Shown: positions 1 through 14,000 of the stretch, piece by piece | Numbering within the stretch: position 1 is the stretch's first letter | How the letters are laid out: every line of letters starts with the position of its first letter | Program-made: the position numbers and the translations under genes | Source: Procambarus clarkii | Lineage: Eukaryota > Arthropoda > Malacostraca > Decapoda > Cambaridae | Assembly (NCBI RefSeq): GCF_040958095.1 | Contig: NC_091160.1 | Location: forward strand, 42,045,194 to 42,109,193 | Direction of reading: 5' to 3' | Length of the DNA: 64,000 nt | Notes under the pieces: model-generated | What the model was told of the DNA's origin: nothing | What the model saw: the letters and a program-made list of their open reading frames with translations, nothing else | Databases searched by the model: none

Positions 1-1154
1 GAATTTGGTCCAGTCAAATTTTAGGAATTTGTATTATGTTTTGTTATGTAATTTGAGTACATGACAACTTTAGTACACCTTGCATAGATATAGTTGTTGA
101 TGTAGATTAATATAAATTGGGCCTTTGGCACAAGACAGTGAGCCTTGATGTTGGGTGCTCAGTATGTAATGCTGTGGACTCAACCACTAGTAACATGTGC
201 TGTATTTTTCACAAATAAGTGTGTGAATACCAGACTGAAGGCAAGTCTGAGGTAAATAAATATAATAACTGAACATTGTTCGATTTGCTACTTATCAATT
301 ACATATTAGCTTTTGTATATTATTTTGCATTTTCACTACTATATTAATATTGTTATTAAGTACTGTACAGTAATTATAATTATAAAAATAGTAATATTAC
401 AGGTAATTTAGATATTGTGTAGAGATGATGGGTGTGAAGCTGTACAACTTGCCATAAGCCAAATAACTTGTTTATATGAGCAAGTTGGATGTGACTGACA
501 CAGGATTTGATAGTTACAAAATAGTGACAGTATTAAAAATTACATAAAGGGCACGAAATTAAACAACAATATTGTACTGTAGTATGAATTGGTGTAGCAA
601 ATAAAGTGTATACAATACAGTATGTAGTAAATTAGTAATGTAGATTTAAATGCATAGTACATTCCCAGTACTATATTTTATTTGAAAATAAGACGTGTGT
701 AAATTATATTAGTGTTACCAGGGACTAACAGTGTACGCCGTCATGTGATGACGTAAGTAAATTATAAACCAGTAATAAAATTTGTATGGCACTCTTACCT
801 TTTGAGCTGTCAATTAACATTACGTTCAACCCCAGTACAGTACCATAACTTATGGTCCAACCCATCAACACGTAACCATCCATAAACCTTATAGGCATCT
901 TAAGATCCCACCGAGTGAGGCCTGAAATGTTCATACTTTTTTTTTTTACATTTTCTCAGTTTTGGATCACACATATTCTCTAATGAATTTGCTAGCATAT
1001 AGATGCAACATATGACAGTATCTTACTGTACTGTAGTAGATGCAACTATTTTCATACACTTGGATGGCTATCCTTTTTTCCTCCTATATTGACATAATTT
1101 TGCTTTCATATTTGGCTTGAGATTCTATTGAGGACAGGAACCTCTTTAGGCTTA
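1..1154. other. AT-rich sequence, no gene seen
   Basis: Low-complexity AT-rich DNA downstream of UBXN7. No convincing ORF, domain or repeat unit was recognised; the only longer ORF (69 codons, minus, 934-725) has no family features. Confidence 0.6.
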
Positions 1155-1245
1155 TGAAGTAATTATCAAAAGAAGGCACCAAGCCGGGAAGACTGTGTAG
1201 CACCGTCTGTGTTGCAATATATCCAAGAGGCACAATATCACTACA
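1155..1245 (-). mobile_element. 3' tail of an RNase H-type LINE
   Basis: GTAATTATCAAAAGAAGGCA and following bases recur at about 6282 and 6333, directly after the RNase H LINE fragment at 6.4-7.0 kb. It is therefore a strongly 5'-truncated copy of the same family. Confidence 0.55.
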
Positions 1246-4200
1246 ATATTACTCAAGATGCCAAAACAAGAACAAAGGGACATTGAGCGAGTGACATCAA
1301 AGGATGTCACTCAAAAGACACAAAGGTACTCTGGACTAATCAGAGATATTACAATCTCAGATACTACATACTCAGACCATAAGCTCATTGAAGTGCAAAC
1401 TAACCTCAATAATGGTAGTAGGTCCAAGAGAACCAACAAGCGAGAAAGGTCATTCAATCAATTCAATTTCAACAATAAGAGGATCGACTGGAAAAAATAA
1501 ATATAGACCTTGAAAACATTCAATGGGAGATGGTCTAAGCGACAAAACTCCCACACAGGGAGCTCAACTGACAGCTGAAGCTTACAAGGTCTGCTTGAAG
1601 CACGTGCCTGTGAGGAGGGGTAGAAAGGGGACCACTCTAGAAAGAGAACGCAGATGACTACAAGAGAAGGAAAAAAATCACAGAAATGCTTTAGCAGATA
1701 CGACTATCACAAGACAAGGAAAATAAATCTAAAGAGGGAAATCGACAAAATAGAGCAGATGCTGAAGTGATCATACAAGTCTGAGGAAATTAAATTGGAA
1801 CAAAAAAGCTATACAAGAGATAAAGAAAAATCCAAAATATTTTTTCACATATGCAAAATCAAAATCCTCCACCAGTATTGGACCTTGAATTACAACCGAA
1901 GGTGTGTACACAGAGGACAACAAAGAAATTAATGGAATTCTGAAAGGCCAATATGAGGCCATATTTAACACCCCCAATAAACATGAAAGTTGAAGATCCA
2001 GACAGCTTCTTTACGATAGCTGCAGATATTATAACTGATATTAACACGAACTTGGAAGACTGAAAGAGAAATTGACAACATGCCCATGCACTCAGCCCCT
2101 GGTCCTGACTCATGGAATTCAATATTCATAAAGAAATGTAAAGTACCAGTAGTCCGAGCACTTAGCGTAATATGGAGAGAGAGCCTGGATACAGGGGAGA
2201 TACCAGCAGCACTTAAATCAGCAGATATAGCTCCTCTGCACAAGGGAGGTAGTAAAGCTAAATTATAGATCAGTTGCACTATCAAACATAATACAAGTTT
2301 TTGAAAGTGATTATGAATCAAATTTCCAGTTTTCTGGGAAATAATAAACTTCACAAGCCAAAACAACATGGATTTAGAGCAGAAAGATCCTGTCCTACTT
2401 TGCGATGATTTCTGGACTCAACGTCCCTATGGCCCAGTCCTCGACCAGGCCTCCTGGTTGCTGGACTGGTCAACCAGGCTGTTGAACGTGGCTGCTCGCA
2501 GCCTGACATACAACTCACTGCCTGGTTGATCATGTATCCTTTGTAGGTGTTTATCAAGTTCTCTCTTGAACACTGTGAGGGGTCGGCCAGTTATGTCCCT
2601 TATGTGTAGTGGAAGCGTGTTGAACAGTCTCGGGCCTCTGATGTTGATAGAGTTCTCTCTCAGGGGTACCTATTGCACCTCTGCTTTTTAACAGGGGTAT
2701 TCTGCACATCCTGCCATGCCTCCTAGTCTCATGTGGTGTTATTTCTGTGTGCAGGTTTTGGACCAGCCTCTCTACTATTTTCCATGTGTAAATTATTATG
2801 TATCACTTCCACCTGTGCTCAGGAGAATGCAGATTTAGGCATTTTATTCATTCCCAATAGTTCAGATGTTTTACCGAGTGGATTCTAGCAGTAAAGGATC
2901 TCTGCACGCTCTCCAGGTCAGCAATTTCTCCAGTTTAGAAAGGAGCTTTCACTGTGCAACAGTATTCCAGAGCAATGGAATACTTATTCCAGAGCAATGG
3001 AATACTTATTCCAGAGCACTGGAATACCTTTCACTGTTGCACAGTGAAAGGGGCTTTCACTGTGCAACAGCTAGAGAGCACTAGCGTCTTGAAAAGTATC
3101 ATCATTGGTATAGCATCTCTAGTGCGAAAGGTCCTGATCTTTTAACAATGTCACAGTTACTCAACCACTATGACAAAATCACAGAAGCCTTAGAAGAAAA
3201 GCAAAATGCAGATGGTGTATAACACAGACTTTACAAAGGTATTCGATAAATGTGATCACGGATTGATAGCCCATACAATGATATCAAGAGGAATAACTGG
3301 TAAATTGGGGCAATTGGATTTTTAACTTTCTCAAACAGAATGCAGAGAGTGATGGTCAATCAAATAAGATCAAACCCAAGTGCAGTGAAAAGCTCTGTAC
3401 CCCAGAGTAGAGTCCTTGTACCGCTACTATTTCTTATTCTTATCTCGGATATAGATAAATACTAGCCACAGCTTTGTGTCATCCTTTGCTGATGATACAA
3501 AAATCAGAATGAAAATTTCCTGTGTAGCAGACACTGAAAAACTGCAGGCAGCTATTAATAAAGTCTTCAATTGGGCAACTGAAAATAACATGATGTTTAA
3601 TGGTTACAAGTTCCAGGTACTGAGGTATGGTGGAAACGAGGAAGTTAAATGAAACACGGTACAGGACACAATCATAGAAGGAAAGCAACATGTAAAAGAT
3701 CTGGGAATTATGTGATGTCTGACGACTTGACATTTAATAAACATAACCGAGGAAAATGATAGGATGGATTATGAGAATGTTCAAATCCAGAGATCCCACA
3801 ACAATGCTAATAACATAGGATAGCACCAGTGATTTTAATAGTACTGTCTTGAGTATTGCTCTGTACTCACTTTCCCCTTAATAGCAGGAGAAATTTTGGA
3901 ATTAGATGAATACAGAGAACCTATACGGCACGCATAGAAACAATTAAACAGTCTAAATTATTAGGACCGTCTCGAAGCTCCCAAAATGTTACTTGCTGTA
4001 AATGAGATGAGAAAGGTATCAAATAATATACTGCATGGAAGATACTGGAAGGCCAGGTCTCAAATTTTCACAGTAGAATAACAACATACTTTAATGAAAG
4101 ATATGAAAGGAAATGCAGAATAGAACCAGCGAGTAGAGGTGCCATAGGCAGAGATCATTGTCTTAACATTAGAGGTCCACTGCTGTTCAACACCCTCCCA

Positions 4201-4340
4201 GCAAGCATTAGAAATATTGCCGGAACAAAGGTGGATGTATTCAAGAGGCACTTAGACAAGTTCTTGCAAGATGTGCCGGACTAACCAGGTTGTAGTGGAT
4301 ATGTGAGCCTGTGGGCCGCTCCAAGCAACAGCCTGTTGGA
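1246..4340 (+). mobile_element. Degraded non-LTR retrotransposon (endonuclease end, RT, C-terminal domain)
   Basis: Endonuclease end at 1258-1500 (ITISDTTYSDHKLIE). RT entry at 2080-2268 (SAPGPDSWNS, IPAALKSADIAPLHKGGSKA). RT core continues after a nested insert at 3150-3720, with DFTKVFDKCDHGLIA and SSFADDTKI in different frames. The C-terminal part near 4200-4340 gives FKRHLDKFLQDVPD-like residues. Stops and shifts throughout: a dead copy. Confidence 0.75.
2395..3140 (-). mobile_element. LINE 3' fragment nested antisense in another LINE
   Basis: Minus-strand frames read FKRELDKHLQRIHDQPG, RGPRLFNTLPLHIRDITG and YTWKIVERLVQNLHTE, the C-terminal region of a LINE ORF2. It interrupts the plus-strand LINE RT between 2394 and 3141. 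It includes a short 20-24-bp tandem repeat of an ATTCCAGAGCAATGGAA-type unit at about 2968-3028. Confidence 0.65.
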
Positions 4341-4707
4341 TCAAGCTATCACAAGTTGAGCCTGGCCTCAGGCTGAGCTAAGAGAGTAGAACTCCTGAAA
4401 CCCTTTCCAGGTAAACTGGATTTTTCATAGCTTCTATCAAGAGACAAGTGAACCCTTGAGGGACAATAGGAAAGCAAAATGAACGACCTTGAAAACTGGG
4501 ACAGTCTACAAGGAGGTGCTAGACTTGTCAAGCTACCCATAGCCAAGATCGAGACTGTCATAACAAGTTACTAGCCAGAACTAATGGTGTTTAACCTAAT
4601 TCATCTACAAGTGTTTATATGTGCATTACACTACTAATTAAAAATAAGGTTAATGATGTCAATGAGTTTCAATTCTTCTTTTAATTGTTATTAAAATATC
4701 TAAGGGA

Positions 4708-4835
4708 TTTATTTTACAAAAATAAAATGAACCCATCTTAGACCTGAGGATATATTCTGAATCAGAATATAAACTTATTTATACTTAAATTTATAAAGGT
4801 ATCACTGGCATGAGTTTTTCAGAAAGCATTTTATT
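4708..4835 (-). other. Candidate polyadenylation signals of UBXN7
   Basis: AATAAA reads on the minus strand at 4835-4830, about 80 nt past the stop, and at 4713-4708. Either could end the transcript. Position and hexamer are seen; use is inferred. Confidence 0.4.
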
Positions 4836-4913
4836 TTATAATCAATAATGTAAAAGTCAGCAATACCCAACTGTTGTTAAATATTAGTATATAATTTACT
4901 ATGTATTAAAAGG

Positions 4914-5072
4914 TTATCTAGCTTGTATAAATATGGTTTCTTGAGGGAATAATCCAGCATCTCTTAAGGTTACATTAAAGTCCATGTAGGAAATTTCTCG
5001 CCGGGGAAAATTTGTAACCAATTCATACTGCTCGTTGCTGAAGCCCTTCGTACCTACATATTTCACCAAGGC
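4914..5072 (-). CDS. UBXN7: UBXN7 last coding exon: rest of UBX with FPR loop
   Basis: Acceptor CTTTACAG|GCCTTG, stop TAA at 4916-4914. It encodes [18 protein letters not shown], then [15 protein letters not shown] and [18 protein letters not shown]. The FPR tripeptide and the closing PQET.F.Q motif are diagnostic for the UBX C-terminus that binds the p97 N-domain. Confidence 0.95.
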   Translation of the reverse strand, partial: ALVKYVGTKGFSNEQYELVTNFPRREISYMDFNVTLRDAGLFPQETIFIQAR

Positions 5073-8000
5073 CTGTAAAGAAGAGAATGTCAATAGTAAT
5101 CAATTATGACATATACAGCTTTCACTCTTACTACAATGGAAATGATGCTATTAACTTACCAGTAATATTTTAAGTGGAACAAGATATATGTCATAGTACA
5201 GTATTAATGATGAAGCTTACTATAATACCGTAATGTTTGAATGAATGCACTGTTTACACCACCTTGATAAAGGGTGCAGGTTCATTTGAAAATTTGGTTT
5301 AATAATACACTTAAACAAGTCCTGGGTCTCTCCTTCACCTTTACTGTATTAATTTAATCTTATAAACAGAGAAAATTACAACACAAGCAGCTTGTAACTA
5401 TCTCTTCTACTGTGATGTTTAAATAATTTTAATGCAAATCGTTCTCAAATTTGCACACAAATGCCTACACCCTTACAACCCACCAGGCACCAAAGCTTGT
5501 CAACAAAGACACTGCTCAGTACCATATGCTTCCAGCTACTGATGCCTAAAATTTACACACACACATGTAGAGGTATACACACAGAGGTATGCCACCAAAC
5601 TAGTCCCAGAACTGAGAGGTATGAGCTATGAAGAAAGGCTAAGGGAGCTGAACCTCACGTCCTTGGAAAACAGAAGAGTAATGGGAGACATGATAACCAC
5701 CTACAAATTTCTTGGGGAAATTGACGGGGTGGACAAAGACAAACTCTTTAGCACGGGTGGGACAAACAAGGGGACACAGGTGGAAACTTAGTACCCAGAT
5801 GAGCCACAGAGATGTTAGAAAGAATGTCTTTCAGTGTCAGAGTAGTTAACAAATGGAATGCATTAAGTAGTGATGTGGTGGAGGCTGACTCCATACACAG
5901 TTTCAAATGTTGATATGATAGAGCCCAATAGGCTCGGGAATCTGTACACCAGTTGATTGACAGTTGAGACAGGACCAAGGAGCCAGAGCTTCACCCCGCA
6001 AGCACAACTAGGTGAGTACACACATTGACCAAAACACAGGTCATATTGCATATATTATATGCAATATGTCAATAACATATATTTTTTGCTTGAACAACCT
6101 AGATATTTAAATAAAAAAATCATATCTTCAGTCCAGCTTGACTCAATCTATGATCCTACAACCCTGCATCTTTGTCTTCCAATTCACTAAATTAATGAAG
6201 TGTTCTTAATTGTATGAATAACATTCATGTGTGCAGGCCAAAAAATACTTGACAATTAATAAAATTGCCTTCCAATAACCTAAGTAATTATCAAAAGAAG
6301 GTGCCATGCCTGGAAGACTAATTTATACCTAAAGTAAGTAATTATCAAAAAGAAGGCACCAAACCGGGAAGGCTATGTAGCACCATCAAATGTGCGGGAT
6401 AATCAGAGGGCGCTAAATATCACCAAGGATGCCAATATGAGAACAGAAACGCATAAGGCAAACGATATAAAAAGTATCCGAGTCACCAAGAATACTATCA
6501 AGAGACAAGCGACCGCGGGGGACGGTCAAAAAACAAGACACACGCTCGTCCTGGAAGTCAGGACATTCAACAAGGATATACACAACCGTAAGAGGGACAA
6601 TGCAATTAGGACAATAAGGAGCAGGGCAGTGCTCCATCAAGTGACCATAAGTTAAGCGAGTATGGCCAATACGCAACCTCGCCAGAGCCGTTTTCCCATT
6701 GCCGGTTATGGTGGTAGGACGGCCACGAGGACACACAACTTTTAAGAGAACGTAGTTTGTTACCAGTAACAGAACAACAAGCCTGCCAGCGGGTAAGGAT
6801 GGAGGAATGGATAACCGGGTAAAAGTCGGACTAAGGAATACCTTTACGAGAGATGGGACAAGAGCAGGACAGCTTCCCTGGCTGGCAGCATCCGCACGCT
6901 CATTTAAAGAGACACCAATATGGCTGGGAACCCAACAAAACTCAACCGACTTAAATTTACTGTGAACAAGAAACAGCCAATACTGGATCTCGACAACCAC
7001 TGGATGAACTGAATTAAAGGACCCAATTTGTACCTAAAATTTGCTTATTTAACTAGCTATACAGTAGAGTATCTATATATTTGATTTAAATTTCCATTCC
7101 ACCTGCAATCAGAGTAAAATAGCTGCCACTTTCTTCCATTGAGAAACTGAAACATTAAAACAAAAATGAAAATCCACATGAACTCTGTCACGGTGTGACT
7201 GAAAGGGAAGAAAGTCCACGGTAACCATCTACTATACTTTAGCAGCAATACAATCATACAAGTCTAAGGTAGGGAGTACTGAAGAACCATCAACACAAAC
7301 GAATATTAACTAGATAATTGCTCTGTAAATGGCACAAAGTGAACCGAATATTAGATAACTCTGATAATCTAGTCAGTTAAACGGCAGACTAGAATATGAA
7401 CGGCAGACTAGACTAGAATATGACTAACCCTTGACATGTGGCAATCAATTTAGATGCATGTCCACTCATTGTGCAAAATATAAAATAAAATAAAATTAGT
7501 TTTCCTTATAGAATTGTCACTTATCTTGCCTTTTTTGGTCTTGTATTGGCATCTTGAGGGATAATGTAAGACATCAGATTAACTCCCCAATGCTGCTATG
7601 ACATGGAAGGGACAGTTAAACATGTACTGCTCTGATGAAGACTTGATCTGCTCTCACTACACACACACACCTACTGATGAAGGTTCTTACCGTAAGCAGC
7701 AACCAAGCAAAAATCTCACTGATTTCAGTTTTCATATATAAAAAAGCCGCATTACAATTTAATCCATGAATTAAAATCCCACTCCAGGGCAAGAGGTCAG
7801 CTCTTTTTCTAGTTATTAAAAGGGGAGGGGGAGGGGTTAAATTGCATTTTCACCATGCAGGATGTTAAAAATGGGTAATAGTGTACCCCTATACAATATG
7901 CACAACTTCTAACAAGTGTATACCATTTGAAATACAGAACAGTATTATTAAGCCATTAATACAACTGCACAAGCTATAATAAGAGCTAACCATTAGTTTA

Positions 8001-11000
8001 GATGTCGACGGCATGGAGACAATATCTCTGGAACCATCTGGCAGTCTGAGAATTAGTTTAGATTCAGGGTCACCAGACGACCCGAGGTACATCTTCCACT
8101 CTTCTTCACTACTCGTGCTGCTCTCTTCAAAGTCTGACGACTTTTCTTCAACATGCAAATTATTACTTTCGGTCTTTTTATCTTCAGTCGGCACTTGTTA
8201 ATTTTCTTCCGTTTAAAATTTTATCACCATTGAATGTTCTCTTCACAGATTCCTTCCCTGTAATTTTATTATCAAGAGAATAATCTATTTCCTCTGCATC
8301 AGAATCAAACGTCTCCAGTGTGTCCGAGTCATCTTTGCCATCGTCGTCGTCGTCATCATCGGCTGTTGTTGGACTCGACTTACTGCTCAGTGTCTTCGGC
8401 AAGAGAGGCTTTAATTGCAGCCTCTATCTGGGATTCCTCATCGGCTTCTATGATGCTCTCCTTCAATTCCTGAAACATACAACACTGCTTGTCAATAAAT
8501 AATCATAAACCTCTAAAAATATAAACTTTTCAATTAAATTTATATCTTATTTCCACATGACTTAACCACGAATGTCCTTTAATGAATTCTAAACCGCATT
8601 AAAAACAAACATACAGATATGCAAAGGTTCCAGAAAGGATGTGTCCAATACCATAGTCCACCTACCAGGTTCGAAATACTTGTTCACGCGTTATGACCAC
8701 TATATCTTTTGGACGCCCACTCTGGGATGAGCCACCAGAGAGACCAGCTTATTACTATACCGTACTGACCAAACAATGATCAACATACTTTACAACCTTC
8801 TTTTAAATTAAAATTTAAATGAGGGATCTGGATAAAGATGGTCCCACTGAATTATTCTATGATCCTCTTTTGTATAGGTAATTTTCAATGGCATGGTAGT
8901 CATTAGGCATTTCATTCATCACAGCAGCTTAGCATCATCTGCAAACTTAATCATTTAACTGTGTATCCCTGCAGGTGCATCCTTAATCTATACTATGAAC
9001 ACTACAGTACTCGCAAAAATACCTAGCCCAGCAAGACGTCGCTGATGGCATTCATCCACTAATTTACTGGTTCTATCCCAACCCTGATCTTTCAATCAGT
9101 TTGATTCTTTTCGAACTGATAGGAGTACATTACTCCTATGTACTCCAACTTCCAGAATGGTCTCTTAAACTGGATTTTATCAAATACCTTTCCTAGGTCC
9201 ACATCGATGCACTCTGCCCAACTGTATCAGGTCAAATCTCAGTAATTGTCATAAAACTACGATAAATTGGAGATACATGTTCATTAATACACAGTTTGTC
9301 AAGATATTCTTCCCATTTAATTGCCGTTATATTTTTAAATCCTTATCCAAATGTCTCCCAGTTTTCCTGTTTACAAATTTCTTGGGAATGGAAGCCATGG
9401 TGAACATGAAGCATTGACAACATTTCTGTCTATCTTGGACCATTAATAAGTCATTACATGACTTGATAATTATCTCACACTTGCCATATGGATCCTCCTA
9501 GGCCACCACACTCGCCTTCCGAAACAAAAATAAAGGAATCAAGTGGCTGCCGGCGTCGGTGTTTTTCCAGGCTTACAGCGGACAGCCCAAGCATAGCCTG
9601 CATTCCACCAGGGAACGTACTTCCGTGTGCCCCGGGAGGTTAAGCGAGGAACACAGCAGAGTGCAGTATTAAATACGGAGTCTTGAAAAATTAGGAGGGC
9701 TCGAGCAAGAGCAGATCAGAGACGTTGGAAAGAGTAGTGTGGCGGGTGAAGCAGTTCCAGTCAACCTTGGCAAACTGCCACCTAGGGAAGGAGAGGGAAG
9801 AGCAAAAAGAGAACGTGACAAGGATGGGGAAATGGTCACTATAATGGAGGTCATCGAAAACCCACCACGTGAAATCTAAATAAAGCCAAGATGAACAGAG
9901 AGAAAGATGAAGACAAGAAAGGGTGTGAGAACAGGAGTCAACATGACTGGGTTCACCTGAATTCACCAAAAGACAGAACAGAGGACAAATGGTTCGAGAA
10001 GGAGGCCCCAGGTGTTTGTCAGCACATCACCCCAGAGGGTATGCCCACGGTTAAAATTACCCAAAAGGAGCACAGGCTCTGGAAAGAAGTCTAACAGGTG
10101 TTTAAGATCAGAAAGACAAAGCAGGGCATTATGGGGGAGATAAATGGAACAGACTATATACCATTTACTCACAAAGATATGGGCCACGGAACACTGAACG
10201 CGAGACTGAAAAAGTAGGGGGACAAAGGGAATATCAGAACGAATCAAGAGAGCAGTAGCGTTATGGGTCCCAGCAAAAGCTGGAGGGGAAAGGAGACAGG
10301 AATAACCATGGAAGTGACCAGGATGAGCGCCAAGCATCGGCTCCTGGAGACAGACACAAAGCGGTAAAAACTGCAAGATAAGAAGTTGGGAGTCATAGAA
10401 GTTGGCAGAAAAACCACAAATATTCCACTGAAGAACAGACATTATCAAAAATAGATAACAGAAACAGAGATAAGGGAGAAACAAAGGCAAAGAAGAACAC
10501 AGTAGACTAAGTAAGATCAGGATCAGTGAAATCGGGGTTACGGGATATAGGTAAATCTAGCAAACATGATGGAGTCAAGGGAGCAGGAGGATGGACCAGA
10601 GACAGACTGACAGTCTGGAGCGGGAGGAGGCATCGGAGAGGGGCAGTCAGGGGAATCGGGGGGGGGAAGGAAGGAAGGAAGGATAGGAAAAGGGTAGTGC
10701 ACTGGATCAAGGGCAGTATCTGTGAGAGAATCAAGGACCAAGGGAACCTTCATAGCTAGGATAGGGGACTCCACCACTGAAATGACAGGGAATGCAGGGA
10801 TAGAGTCGGAGTTGGAAGGCGAAGAATATAGTGATGCCTTCATACCACCCGGGATGGAAGACGGAAAGGAGCCAGGTTTACATTTCTGACATAGTGAGAC
10901 AGGACATACCAGCAGAAATGTACTGGCAGAGAGCCTCTACAGTCTCGACAGAAGGAGAATGGGAGCGGTCCGCACAAAGATTGCTGGGAGGAGGATGGAC

Positions 11001-14000
11001 AATGGCCTGGACAGAGAGGCGTTGTGGAGGGGCAAAAGAGAGAGGAAGGCTGAGAAGCAGGATTAGGGCGAGAAGGGAAAGAGGGCCACAGGAGACGGGG
11101 GGAAAGACTGGGAAGGAAGGAAACACCAAGGCGGAGAACCAGGAGAAAGATCCTCTGGCCCAGAATGTTAAGGATCAGGTGAGGTGGTGGAGGTGTCAGG
11201 GTCCAAGGCCTGGAAACGGTTGCGAAATTGAGAAAGTGGTACAGGGCGAAGAAGTGGAACACAACACTTGAAGTATAAGACATGCCAGAGAAAGAGGGAA
11301 GATGGCAAACCTGGAATCTCGCCTCTGGAAAACATAAATGATTGCAATTTTAAAATTAATGATGTCTTCCTCAAATTTGTAGTGCACACACATGGAAGAA
11401 GACAGGGCCTGACAGCTAAGTGGACAGTGCTTCATAATCGTAGTCCTGAGGTTTCGGGTTCGATCCCCGGTGGAAGCGGAAACAAATGGGCAGAGTTTCT
11501 TTCACCCTTATGCCCCTGTTACCTAGCAGTATATAGGTACCTGGGAGTTAGACAGCTGCTACAGGCTGCTTCCTGGGGGTGTGTAATAAAAAAGGAGGCT
11601 TGGTTGAGGACCGGGCCACAGGGACGCTAAGCCCCGAAATCATCTCAAGATAACCTCTCTCAAGGGTGGATGTCACTGCAATTGATGCAGTGAGCTTGGG
11701 AAGAAGAGCACTCCATGTAAGACTGACCCAAGTCTCCACTCAAGAGGTATACACACACCTCACTTGTGCACTTGAAGGGACCATGCCCAAATCTCCAGCA
11801 CCTATTGTAGAGGCAAGGAGAGGGAATATACTCCTGAACGAAGCATCTGGCACCTGCAAGAATGATAGATGAAGGGACCTACTATCAAAAATTATCTTCA
11901 CTATGCCGTAAAGGCTGACGACGATGATGACCACAAGAAGGTCGAGTGAACTTATCAATCTGGAGGATAGAATGGCCTTGGGCCTCAAGTTTATATTTAA
12001 TATCATCATGGCAGTCTTTAAGTTCCTTATCACCAGTCGCAACATGGTGCTGGAGAATAACTGTGCCAATACTGGCATTTAACCGGACAATTTTGGAGAT
12101 CCGAATAGGAGTCTATCCTAATGCAGGACAACAAGGCTAAGCGGGCAGCCGCTTCTTGAGAAGGGGCTACAACGACGCGTGTACCAGTACGGGTGGGGTT
12201 AAAAGTGACAAAGGTATCCGCTGAAGCAAAATAGGTGTTTATGGATGAATAAATCATCAGGACAGTGTAGGATCAACATGACTGAGATCGAAATACTTGG
12301 TCCACTTAGCAGGACGAAACAAATCGTGTAATGTATTAGATCGGAAGAAATCATGCGTGCAAGTGCGGAGATGACGGCGCCGAGCACCCCAAGTAAAAGA
12401 TGCAGTTGCTACAAGGGACAGAGCCACTCCAGGTGACAAGGTGGTCACCACTGGGGGCTTGAGGCTCAACCCTGTCACAGATGTGGGAGGAGAGCAGAGA
12501 GAGAGGCAGTCAGGAGAATCAAAGGCAGCTTAGTCTGGGCCCAATGTAGCGGGGACTACAGAGCCCGGCCTTCCATCACAGTCTGACTTGGGGGCCTGGT
12601 CGCCCATTCGAGTCCGAGAAGTTAATGAGGGATCAGATATCAACATAGAAACAAACAGGAATAAAATTTTGTTCATGATTAAGCCCCCCATACCCACCAT
12701 GGAGCCACAATTAGAGGATAGGACACCCAACAAGATGGGACCTCCCTGAGCTGCATCACGGATATGCACCCTGCAATCGTCACCTTAAGAACAGTCAGTC
12801 AGTCCGTCCAGATCTTGCTCGACAATGAGGGCAAAGTTTAACAATAAAAGCGTTCCTCGTTCGACAAAGTCAGGTACCACAGTTCTACGGGCGAGTGTGT
12901 GCCTCCCCAAACACAGAAGAAAACTTCTTTAAAACAGAAGAAAACATCGGAAAGAATATTCAATAATGGCAAAAAAGTCAGCTGGAAGGAACAAACACTA
13001 AAGAGAAGTAGGAAGGAAAAATTAAAAATGAGGAGAAAAAAGCATCCAGCAAAATTAGTGAAGACAGCAGCAGGAGTATAAGGCTTCATATGACATAGAA
13101 CAAGTTGTCCCCATGGAGCATCACACTCCGGCAGCCACCCACCAAGCTCCCTCACCATGGCAACGGGGCTCTCTAAGCAGTAGGTTATCTGACACTATCA
13201 TACCAAGATCGTCTCACCTGGTCACTATGATGCCTCACTTTTTCATTCTCTGTCTTTTATTCCTTTTTAGGTCTTTTTTTTTTCTCATACTGAAGTATAG
13301 TACAGTAACTGGAATTTGATACAGTTGAACATTCCATTACATTTTGTTGCTTACTGTAAGACCTTCTTGATATGTGACTGTAATTTGTCTTCCACCGAGG
13401 CAATTGCCATACTGATTTTGATATCCGTTGAAACCTAACTGGACTTTACTAGACTGACATCTATACAAGTGCCTTAAAAAATCCAAAAAATAATATAAGT
13501 GATAAATACTACAAATAATATTACTTGCAATACAAGCTTTTTCTATTAAGTATTAGTGTCTGAAATAAATGATTAAAGCATACAATAGTTTCACAGAAAC
13601 AAGTGTCTAGCAGTACAGTAGACACTAACCAATTTTTGTTTCTTTGGCAGTGGTGAACTCTCATCCAAGCCTGGGTGTGCAGGACAAGAACTCTGTGACC
13701 AGGTCACAAAATGTCACAGCATCTAGCTTGTGCCAGGTAACTAAGTTCTCCCCAGTTCTGGGGTCCAGAACTGCTACATGTGGCCACTCTCCCACTTGAT
13801 AGAACATCATGTATCGCTGCCCTTCTTCACTATCATGATAAACCTGCAATATCAAGACTCATTGGTAAAGAAAACCCATTTGGAAAAGTAAATTATAAGT
13901 GAATGCCTTAAAATAACAGTAAATATGGTACAGTACTGTATTAAAAAATGGAGAAATATTCCATACTAAATTTCTATTTTAATGCAAATCTATTTAAGAA

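Noticed and set aside
6413-7000. 195-codon ORF with RNase H features as a host gene
   Set aside because: Sequence order and the repeated 3' tail identify it as the end of a LINE ORF2.
8253-8383. Extra small intron in UBXN7 exon 7 (GTAAGT ... TTACAG)
   Set aside because: Splicing it leads to a stop and removes the acidic linker typical of the family; a frame break explains the data better.
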